A program made the position numbers and the translations under genes. 64,000 nucleotides of DNA, taken from Streptomyces sp. SN-593 (GTDB lineage: Bacteria > Actinomycetota > Actinomycetes > Streptomycetales > Streptomycetaceae). Below, one piece after another: positions 57,731 to 64,000 of this stretch; position 1 is the first letter of the stretch; every line of letters begins with the position of its first letter. The notes beneath the pieces are model-generated. The model was given only the letters and a program-made list of their open reading frames with translations, was not told the origin of the DNA and did no database searches. The DNA is taken from positions 4,439,001 to 4,503,000 of the forward strand of contig NZ_AP018365.1 of NCBI RefSeq assembly GCF_016756395.1, in the 5' to 3' direction.

Positions 57731-58615
57731 CTACTTCAGGCCCGTGGTCGCGACGCCCTGGACGATCTGGCGCTGGAACACCAGGAACACCGCGATCAGC
57801 GGGAGGAAGCCGAGCACGGAGGACGCCATCACCTCGGCGTACTGGATGTTGCTCGGGTTGACCAGCGACGCCAGACCCACCGGCACCGTCTGGGACTTGG
57901 TCTGGCTGAGCACCAGCAGCGGCCACAGGAAGGCGTTCCAGGAGCTGATGAAGGTGAGGATGGCGACCGTGGCGACCGCCGGGCGGGAGATCGGCAGGCA
58001 GACCGACCGGTAGACGCGCCACCAGCTCGCCCCGTCCAGCCGCGCGGCCTCGATCAGCGGGGTCGGGATGCCCCGGAAGAAGGAGTGGAAGACGAAGACC
58101 GAGACCGGGGCGGCGACCGACGGCAGCACCAGCGCCCAGTAGGTGCCCAGCAGGTGGAGCGAGCGGTACTCGATGAACTGCGGCAGCACCAGCCCCTCGG
58201 TGGGCAGCATCAGCCCGGCGACGACCAGCGCCATCACCGCGTTGCGCCCGGGGAAGCGCAGCAGCGCCAGCGCGAAGCCGGCCATCGAGCACAGCGTCAC
58301 GGTGAAGAGCACCGCGAGCGTCGCGATCACCAGGCTGTTGAGGTACCAGTAGCCGAGCGGGTAGTTGTCCCACGCGTAGGAGTACGCGTGGAAGGACCAG
58401 CCGCCCGCGAAGGGCGAGGTGGGCTTCGCGGTGATCGACCCGTCCGACCGGAGCGATGTGATCAGCGCCCACACCAGCGGCACCAGCCAGATCAGCGCGA
58501 ACAGCGTCACGCACACCGCGCACAGCCGGTTGAAGAGCTTCGCGCCGTTGGAACGGTCCGCGACCGCCGCGGGCGTCGGGGTGCGGCGCCGCCGCACGGG
58601 GGCGAGGGTGGTCAT
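57731..58615 (-). CDS. Carbohydrate ABC permease, MalG type (second locus)
   Basis: 294 residues, six membrane helices. The EAA loop IEAARLDGASWWRVYRSVCLPISRP lies near residues 192-216, and the SSWNAFLWPLLVL segment follows. It belongs to the CUT1 branch. Its ATG overlaps the MalF-type stop as ATGA. Last gene of the operon whose binding protein is at 59623-60963. No ATPase gene is in the cluster; an MsiK-type ATPase is implied. The sugar is inferred from the adjacent GH2 gene. Confidence 0.94.
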   Translation of the reverse strand: MTTLAPVRRRRTPTPAAVADRSNGAKLFNRLCAVCVTLFALIWLVPLVWALITSLRSDGSITAKPTSPFAGGWSFHAYSYAWDNYPLGYWYLNSLVIATLAVLFTVTLCSMAGFALALLRFPGRNAVMALVVAGLMLPTEGLVLPQFIEYRSLHLLGTYWALVLPSVAAPVSVFVFHSFFRGIPTPLIEAARLDGASWWRVYRSVCLPISRPAVATVAILTFISSWNAFLWPLLVLSQTKSQTVPVGLASLVNPSNIQYAEVMASSVLGFLPLIAVFLVFQRQIVQGVATTGLK

Positions 58616-59610
58616 GAGGTCCTCCGTTCGGCCCGCGGCGCCGGCCGCTGGTCGGCCCGTTCGGCGGCGGCCGTCCGGTAGTGGCGCAGCGCGTACCAGG
58701 CGGCCGAGATCGCGACGATGATGACGAAATAGACCATGGTGGCGGCGGCGCCGTAACCACCGCGGTACGAGGTGAACCCGGTGTCGTAGATGTACTCGAT
58801 GACCGGGCGGGTGGACTGGTTCGGGCCGCCGCCCAGCAGCAGGTAGATCTGGTCGAACACCTTGAGCGAGGCCAGGATCTGGAGGATGAGCACCAGGCTG
58901 GTGGTGCGGCTGAGCAGCGGCACGGTCAGGAAGCGGATCTGCTGCCACGGGCTCGCGCCGTCGATGGCGGCGGCCTCGTAGACCTCGGTGGGGACGTCCT
59001 GGATGCCGGCGGTGTACAGGACGAAGTTGAAGCCGAAGGTCCACCACAGGGTCATCAGCACCACGGCCGTCCAGCCGCCCGAGGTGCTGCCGATGAAGTC
59101 CGGCGAGGTGAGGCCGACCGCGCTGAAGAGCTTGGGGACCAGCCCGACCTGCGGGGTGTACATCCACAGGAAGACCAGCACGACCACCGACGACGGCACC
59201 ACGTACGGCGCGAAGAACGCCAGCCGGTAGAAGACGGTGCCGCGCCGGACCCGGGAGGCGAGGACGGCGAACGCGAGGGCGAGCACCACCAGCGGCGGGG
59301 TGGTCAGCAGGGTGAACAGCACCGAGTGCCACATCGCCGACCAGAAGAGCGAGTCCTGCACCACCGTCCGGTAGTTGGACAGGCCCACCCAGCCGCCCAG
59401 CCCGCTCTTGACCGTGGTGGTGTTGAAGAAGCTCACCACGACGCCGACCGCGAGCGGGCCGATCATGAACAGCAGGTAGACGATCAGGAAGGGCGAGCTG
59501 AGCAGCAGCCCGGCCCGGCGTTCGGAGCGCGGGGCGCGCTCCCGGTCGGTGCGCAGGGTGATACGGCCGGCCGGGCGTCCGGCGGGCCGCTCAGAGGCGA
59601 TGGTCGTCAT
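58612..59610 (-). CDS. Carbohydrate ABC permease, MalF type (second locus)
   Basis: 332 residues, six helices. It starts with a basic tail and LLLSSPFLIVYLLFMIGPLAVGVVVSF. The EAA loop YEAAAIDGASPWQQIRFLTVPLLSR is near residues 216-240, and the LGGGPNQST loop near 265-273 is common to sugar permeases. ATG 59610 lies 12 bases after the binding-protein stop with GGAGG between, and its own stop is coupled to the MalG-type gene. Cytoplasmic tail is Arg/Ala-rich. Confidence 0.94.
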   Translation of the reverse strand: MTTIASERPAGRPAGRITLRTDRERAPRSERRAGLLLSSPFLIVYLLFMIGPLAVGVVVSFFNTTTVKSGLGGWVGLSNYRTVVQDSLFWSAMWHSVLFTLLTTPPLVVLALAFAVLASRVRRGTVFYRLAFFAPYVVPSSVVVLVFLWMYTPQVGLVPKLFSAVGLTSPDFIGSTSGGWTAVVLMTLWWTFGFNFVLYTAGIQDVPTEVYEAAAIDGASPWQQIRFLTVPLLSRTTSLVLILQILASLKVFDQIYLLLGGGPNQSTRPVIEYIYDTGFTSYRGGYGAAATMVYFVIIVAISAAWYALRHYRTAAAERADQRPAPRAERRTS

Positions 59611-59622
59611 GGTGGCGGCCTC

Positions 59623-60963
59623 CTAACCGATCTTCACCGGCGGTCGGGCGGTGGTGTAGCGCTTCAGGTCGGCCCGCAGGCGGGCGGCGCCGTCCTTGGG
59701 GCCGAGCCGCCCCGCGATGACCTCGATGATCGTGGAGCCCACCGTGGTCTGGAAGTCCGAGCCGGCGCCGGTGTACCAGGCGACCGGGTCGTAGACCGCG
59801 TTGAACGCGGCCTGTACGTAGTTGCGTTGCGGGGACTGGTCGAGGAACGCCTTGCTGCGCTGGGTGGACAGCCAGGCCGGCACGTGGCCGCCGTGCGCCC
59901 AGATCGCGCTGTTGTCCAGCAGGCTCCTGACGAACAGCGCCGCGTGCGCGGTACGGGCCGAGGAGCGCTTGCCGTTGCGCGGGATCACCAGCGAGTGGGA
60001 GTCGGCGTAGGCGACCGGCTTCGGGCCGAGCAGCGCGGGGAAGGGCACCACGTTGAAGTGCAGGCCCTTGACGTCGCGGTAGGACGGGATCTGCCACTCG
60101 CCGTCGAAGAGGAAGCCCGCCTTGCCGGTGGAGAACAGCGCGTTCACCCCGGAGCCGGTCAGGCTCCTGGGCATCAGGCCGTCCTTGGTCAGGCTCTGCA
60201 TGAAGGCGAACGTGGACTGCGCCGCGTCGTCGTCCACCGCGACCCGGGTGCCCTCGTGGGTGACGACCGGGCCGGCGATGCCGGAGTAGACCATGCTGAA
60301 GTAGCGCCAGCAGGTGGACGGGTCCGCGGTGATCGACATGACCGCGCCGTACTGCGCGCCCGCGTCCTTCATCGCCCGGAGCGCGTCGGTGAACTCCGCC
60401 GCGTTCCTCATCGGCTTCAGGCCGTCCCCGGCCGCGTCGAGCAGGCCGGCCTTCCGCGCCAGGTCGGTGTTGTAGAAGAGGACGAAGGGGTGGGTGTCCA
60501 GCGGGACCGCGTAGACCGTGCCGCCCACGGTGGCCTTCTGCCAGGCCGCGGGGGTGAACTTGTCCGAGGTGATGCCCAGTTCGGGGAGCCCGGTGTCCTC
60601 CACCGGCTCCAGCAGCCCGGACGCCGCCAGCAGCGGCAGCCGGGACAGGTGCGAGATGCCGACGTCGGGCGGGGTGCCGCTGGCCGTGGCCAGCGCCAGC
60701 TTCGTGTAGTACGGGTTCCCCCACCCCAGGATGGTCGCCTCGACCGACAGGCCCGGGTGGGCCTTGCGGAACGCGTCCTCCATCAGCACCATGTTGGCGC
60801 CGTCGCCGCCGGTGAACAGGTTCCAGAAGATGACGTCGGCGGTGTCCGGCTGCGTGCCGGCCAGCCCCGTGGCCAGCGGGGAGGAGCACGCCGCGAGCCC
60901 CGCGGACATGGCCAGCCCTCCACCGAGCGCCAGGAACCGGCGGCGCCCCAACGCTCCGCTCAT
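59623..60963 (-). CDS. Substrate-binding lipoprotein (second locus)
   Basis: 446 residues. The signal RRRFLALGGGLAMSAGLAAC combines a Tat-like Arg-Arg-x-Phe-Leu start with a lipobox, so it is a lipoprotein that may be exported folded. The mature part is a CUT1 binding protein: VIFWNLFTGGDGANMVLMED, ASGTPPDVGISHLSRLP, DTHPFVLFYNTDLARKAGLL, and FDGEWQIPSY. First gene of a three-gene transport operon. A perfect LacI-type palindrome lies 60 bases upstream. ATG 60963 follows GAGGTG at 9 bases; the in-frame GTG a few codons upstream is part of that ribosome site. Confidence 0.93.
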   Translation of the reverse strand: MSGALGRRRFLALGGGLAMSAGLAACSSPLATGLAGTQPDTADVIFWNLFTGGDGANMVLMEDAFRKAHPGLSVEATILGWGNPYYTKLALATASGTPPDVGISHLSRLPLLAASGLLEPVEDTGLPELGITSDKFTPAAWQKATVGGTVYAVPLDTHPFVLFYNTDLARKAGLLDAAGDGLKPMRNAAEFTDALRAMKDAGAQYGAVMSITADPSTCWRYFSMVYSGIAGPVVTHEGTRVAVDDDAAQSTFAFMQSLTKDGLMPRSLTGSGVNALFSTGKAGFLFDGEWQIPSYRDVKGLHFNVVPFPALLGPKPVAYADSHSLVIPRNGKRSSARTAHAALFVRSLLDNSAIWAHGGHVPAWLSTQRSKAFLDQSPQRNYVQAAFNAVYDPVAWYTGAGSDFQTTVGSTIIEVIAGRLGPKDGAARLRADLKRYTTARPPVKIG

Positions 60964-61022
60964 GGGCGTATTCACCTCGTTAATTCGATGTGAACTCGAT
61001 GCCGCAGACCCTCGCATACGTT

Positions 61023-61036
61023 TTGCATCGATGCAA
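61023..61036 (-). promoter_or_regulatory. LacI-type operator upstream of the second sugar operon
   Basis: TTGCATCGATGCAA, a perfect palindrome with the central CG of LacI-family operators. The same 14 bases occur at 62315-62328 beside the regulator, so the LacI protein encoded at 61152 should bind both. Confidence 0.75.
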
Positions 61037-61151
61037 TAGGCCGGTGGCAAGTCCGTCGCGCCATGACGGCGTGCCCGGGCGCGCACCCCGCGGGGCACCC
61101 GGTGAAGGAGCCGCCGGCCGGGCTCCGCCCCAGGCCGGCGGGAGGACGGCG

Positions 61152-62264
61152 CTACCGCGCGGCGGGCGCGCGCCGCGAGGACTCGCGCACCACGAGCCGG
61201 AACGGCGTCGCCTCCGAGGCGCCCGACCACGCGGCCGCGCCCTCCTCGCCGGCGTCGTCGTCCGAGCCGCTGCCGTCCGAACCGTTCTTCCCGTCGGCGG
61301 GGCCCGGGTCGGCGCCGTTCGCACGGCCGCCGGCGCGGATCTGCGCGTCGAGCAGGTTCAGCGAGCGCTCCGCGATCACGTCCAGGTCGGGCGCGATCGA
61401 CGTGAGCGGGGGGTGGGTGTAGGCGCACTCCGGGATGTCGTCCACCCCCACCACCGCGACCTCCTCGGGCACCCGCACGCCCGAGGCGTCCAGCGCCCGC
61501 AGCGCGCCCACGGCGAGCGCGTCGTTGAAGGCGAAGATCGCGTCGGGCAGCGGCCCGCTGCCCTCCAGCAGCCGCAGCGTGGTGGTGTAGCCGTGCTCCC
61601 TGGTCCAGTCGTCCACCGGCTCGACCAGCCAGTTCACCCGCCGCACGCCGGCCGCGGACAGCGCCTGCCGGTAGCCCTCGGCGCGCTGGCGGCCGTTCTC
61701 GCTGCCGTTCCGGCCGAGCGCGACGATCCGCTGGCAGCCCTGCGCGAGCAGGTGCTCCACCGCGGTGCGGGCGGCGGCCACGTTGTCGATGCCGACCCGC
61801 GGCAGGTGGTCGCCGACGGTGTGCTCGCCCAGCATGACCAGCGGGAAGTCCGGGCCGGTGGGCGGCACGTCCGCGGCCGGCAGGGTGAGCGCGCTGAACA
61901 GCACGCCGTCGGCGACGTTCGTCAGGCCGCCCGCCAGGATGCGCCGCTCGACCTCGCGGTCGCCGCCGGTGGACTCCACGAGCACGGTGGTCCCGCGCCG
62001 GGCCGCCGCCTGGATCACCGCCTGTGCGAGGGCGGCAAAGTACGGCTCCACCACGAACGGCACGGCCAGCGCGACGAACCCGGTGCGGCCCGAGCGCAGC
62101 CCGCGCGCGAGGTAGTCCATCTTGTAGCCCAGCTCGTCCAGCGAGCGCTGCACCCGGGTCCGCGTCGCCTCGCTGACGTGCGTGTAACCGCTGACCACGT
62201 TGGACACGGTCCGCACCGACACCCCCGCGTGCTCGGCGACGTCGCGCATCCTCACTCTGGCCAC
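61152..62264 (-). CDS. LacI-family regulator (second sugar locus)
   Basis: 370 residues. The HTH near residues 6-26 (RDVAEHAGVSVRTVSNVVSG) and hinge LGYKMDYLARGLRSGRTG are typical, then the periplasmic-binding-like effector domain (VALAVPFVVEPYFAAL ... VAVVGVDDIPECAYTHPPLTSI). An insertion of about 40 acidic and Gly/Ser-rich residues (about 312-350) interrupts the last beta strand of the domain. GTG 62264 follows GAGGGG. Its two predicted operators, 61023 and 62315, suggest that it represses its own gene, the transport operon and the GH2 gene in the absence of sugar. Confidence 0.93.
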   Translation of the reverse strand: MARVRMRDVAEHAGVSVRTVSNVVSGYTHVSEATRTRVQRSLDELGYKMDYLARGLRSGRTGFVALAVPFVVEPYFAALAQAVIQAAARRGTTVLVESTGGDREVERRILAGGLTNVADGVLFSALTLPAADVPPTGPDFPLVMLGEHTVGDHLPRVGIDNVAAARTAVEHLLAQGCQRIVALGRNGSENGRQRAEGYRQALSAAGVRRVNWLVEPVDDWTREHGYTTTLRLLEGSGPLPDAIFAFNDALAVGALRALDASGVRVPEEVAVVGVDDIPECAYTHPPLTSIAPDLDVIAERSLNLLDAQIRAGGRANGADPGPADGKNGSDGSGSDDDAGEEGAAAWSGASEATPFRLVVRESSRRAPAAR

Positions 62265-62314
62265 CGGGGTTCCCCTCTGGTCGGGACGGGCCGGGCCTGC
62301 TCGGTGCCGTGCTC

Positions 62315-62328
62315 TTGCATCGATGCAA
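62315..62328. promoter_or_regulatory. LacI-type operator between regulator and GH2 gene
   Basis: TTGCATCGATGCAA, identical to the site at 61023-61036. On the minus strand it follows the candidate -10 GATAAT (62334-62329) directly, so it covers the regulator's likely transcription start. On the plus strand it lies 80 bases before the GH2 start. Confidence 0.75.
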
Positions 62329-62407
62329 ATTATCGCCCAAGCTGGACGCCGACATTGATCAGCCGATTTTACGACGCCCGGTGGTCGGGCAGGCAGAAGG
62401 AGGAGCC

Positions 62408-64000
62408 GTGAGGGCGAGCGAGCAGGACGGGACCTACCCGCGGCCGATGCTCTGCCGCGAGCAGTGGGCCAGCCTGGACGGCGCGTGGGACTTCGGCTAC
62501 GACGACGCGGCCGCCGGCGAGCGCGAGGTCTGGTTCGCGGTCGGCGGCCCGGACGGCGGCGGCGCGGCGGCCGACCCGTTCGACCGGCGGATCACCGTGC
62601 CGTTCCCGCCGGAGTCGCCCGCCTCCGGCGTCGGCGAGACCGGGCGGCACCCGGTCGTCTGGTACCGGCGCCGCGTCCCGCACGCGGTCCTCGTGCCCGA
62701 CGGCGCGGCCGACGACCCGGCCGACGGCGGCGCGCGGCGGGCGCTGATCCACTTCGGCGCCGTGGACCACCGCGCGCGGGTCTGGCTGGACGGCACGCTG
62801 GTGGCCGAACACGTCGGCGGCCAGGCGCCGTTCACCGCCGACGTGACCGACGCGCTGCGCCCCGGCGCCGCCGAGCACGTGCTGGTCGTCCGCGCCGAGG
62901 ACGACCCGGCCGAACTCGCGCAGCCGCGCGGCAAGCAGGACTGGCAGGACCGGCCGCACGCGGTCTGGTACGAGCGGACCACCGGCATCTGGCAGAGCGT
63001 GTGGACCGAGTCGGTGCCCGCGCGGCACGTCGCCGACCTGGCGTGGACCACCGACCCCGCCCGCGGCGTGACCGCCGAGATCACGCTCGCCCGGCCGGCG
63101 GCCGGACCGCTCGCGGTGGACGTCGTGATCAGCCGCGGCGACCAGGTCCTCGCGCGGACCTCCGCGGCGCTCGACGGCCGCCGGGCCCGGATCGACGTGG
63201 CGATCCCCGCGCTGCGCAACGGCATCGACCGCGAGGAGCTGCTGTGGCGCCCCGAGCGGCCGGTGCTGCTGGACGCCCGGGTCACCGTGCGCGAGCCCGG
63301 CGGCTCCGGTGCCGAGGTCGACCGGGTCGACTCGTACGTGGGCGTGCGCTCGGCCGGCGTCGGGCGCGGCGCCTTCCTCCTGAACGGCCAGCCCTACTTC
63401 GTGCGGTCGGTGCTCAACCAGGGCTACCGCCCGCACACCCTGCTGGCGAACGCCGGCACCGCGGAACTGCGCCGCGAGGTCGAGCTGACCAAGGCGATGG
63501 GCTTCAACGCCACCCGCGTCCACCAGAAGGCGGAGGACCCGCGGTTCCTGTTCTGGGCCGACCGGCTCGGCCTGCTGGTGTGGGGCGAGACCGCCGCGAC
63601 CTACGACTTCTGCGGCGAGGCGGTCGAGTCGCTGACCCGGGAGTGGCTGGACCTGGTGCGCCGCGACCGCAGCCACCCGAGCGTGGTCACCTGGGTGCCG
63701 ATCAACGAGAGCTGGGGCATCTCCGACATCGTCCGCGAGCCCGCGCAGGCCCACTTCTCGGTCGCGCTGGCCCACCTCACCCGCGCGCTCGACCCGACCC
63801 GGCCGGTCGTCTCCAACGAGGGCTGGGAGCACACCGACAGCGACATCCTCGGCGTGCACGACTACACCGCCGACCCGGCCGTGCTGACCGCGCGCTACGG
63901 CGACGCGGCCGGCTTCGACGCCCTGCTCGCCGGTCCGGGCCCCTCCGGCCGCGCGCTCTCGATCACCGCCCGGCAGGCGGAGCGGTTCGCCGCCGGGGAC
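62408..64000 (+). CDS. Glycoside hydrolase family 2 protein (cut by the window edge)
   Basis: 531 codons are visible without a stop; the gene continues beyond base 64000. GTG 62408 follows AAGGAGGAG. The N-terminal sugar-binding domain begins YPRPMLCREQWASLDGAWDF and continues with VVWYRRR and HFGAVDHRARVWLDG. An Ig-like domain follows, then the TIM barrel with FFLNGQPYFVRSVLNQGYRP-type motif (FLLNGQPYFVRSVLNQGYRP) and MGFNATRVHQKAEDP. N433-E434 in WVPINESWG is the acid/base pair of GH2 enzymes; the nucleophile Glu should lie past the edge. No signal peptide, so it acts on an imported sugar. Substrate (beta-galactoside, glucuronide or mannoside) is open. Confidence 0.92.
   Translation, partial: MRASEQDGTYPRPMLCREQWASLDGAWDFGYDDAAAGEREVWFAVGGPDGGGAAADPFDRRITVPFPPESPASGVGETGRHPVVWYRRRVPHAVLVPDGAADDPADGGARRALIHFGAVDHRARVWLDGTLVAEHVGGQAPFTADVTDALRPGAAEHVLVVRAEDDPAELAQPRGKQDWQDRPHAVWYERTTGIWQSVWTESVPARHVADLAWTTDPARGVTAEITLARPAAGPLAVDVVISRGDQVLARTSAALDGRRARIDVAIPALRNGIDREELLWRPERPVLLDARVTVREPGGSGAEVDRVDSYVGVRSAGVGRGAFLLNGQPYFVRSVLNQGYRPHTLLANAGTAELRREVELTKAMGFNATRVHQKAEDPRFLFWADRLGLLVWGETAATYDFCGEAVESLTREWLDLVRRDRSHPSVVTWVPINESWGISDIVREPAQAHFSVALAHLTRALDPTRPVVSNEGWEHTDSDILGVHDYTADPAVLTARYGDAAGFDALLAGPGPSGRALSITARQAERFAAGD

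Noticed and set aside
60990..62411. 470-codon plus-strand frame opposite the second LacI gene
   Set aside because: The translation is low complexity with His/Arg/Val bias, lacks a ribosome site and overlaps a clear LacI-family gene in full.

Overview
The window is a stretch of actinobacterial chromosome, most like Streptomyces or a close relative. Base composition is very high in G+C, with G or C at nearly every third codon position. GTG starts are frequent, many genes overlap by 4 bp, and several messages look leaderless. The families present are typical of these bacteria: DUF3618 and holin-X proteins, a SARP regulator, an ECF41-type sigma factor, DUF4232, and sugar ABC importers with no ATPase of their own. 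I see no rRNA, tRNA, CRISPR array, integrase or complete transposase. 53 genes are supported, one of them cut by the right edge.

Region 1 (1-7.4 kb): a minus-strand MacA/MacB-like export operon (fusion protein, ATPase, FtsX-type permease, membrane-anchored DUF5666-like protein) with a divergent lipoprotein gene. Next come a DUF3618/holin pair and a small protein that resembles a divergent mycobacterial-type integration host factor. Region 2 (7.4-19.5 kb): an azoreductase divergent from an ECF41-like sigma factor gene followed by an aldo/keto reductase; an acidic protein with a leaderless promoter; a PemK/MazF-like toxin; a TerD-vWA fusion; a DUF4232 lipoprotein; glpF-glpK; and a proline-rich universal stress protein coupled to an anion permease. 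Region 3 (19.5-29 kb): a gene-poor spacer with tandem repeats, a PucR-type regulator with two DNA-binding helices, a zinc-ribbon membrane protein, a class A PBP-like protein whose transpeptidase motifs are all lost, a secreted polysaccharide deacetylase and a secreted S53 peptidase.

Region 4 (29.2-34.9 kb): five genes joined by four 4-bp overlaps (FAD oxidoreductase, DUF1365, two Cfa-type methyltransferases, DUF1295), in the order of the Mycobacterium tuberculosis Rv0449c-Rv0446c genes but with the methyltransferase duplicated and no sigma factor beside them. A ~173-bp element with perfect 23-bp inverted ends follows, and both convergent genes stop inside it. Region 5 (35-43.6 kb): GH25 lysozyme, TerD protein, NCS1 permease-amidohydrolase pair, an SDR/TetR divergent pair with two matching operators, an SCO6745-type protein and a second vWA protein.

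Region 6 (43.6-52 kb) and region 8 (57.7-64 kb) are two carbohydrate-use loci. Each has a LacI-type regulator, one binding protein and two permeases, next to intracellular hydrolases (glycogen-debranching-like enzyme and acetylxylan-type esterase; GH2 enzyme). Neither has an ATPase, so both probably use a shared MsiK-type ATPase encoded elsewhere. In region 8 the same 14-bp palindrome lies upstream of the binding-protein operon and between the regulator and the GH2 gene, which defines a likely local regulon. Region 7 (52-57.7 kb) holds a DUF998 protein, a Tat-exported peptidoglycan amidase, a TDT-family transporter with a divergent LysR regulator, and an orphan SARP gene.
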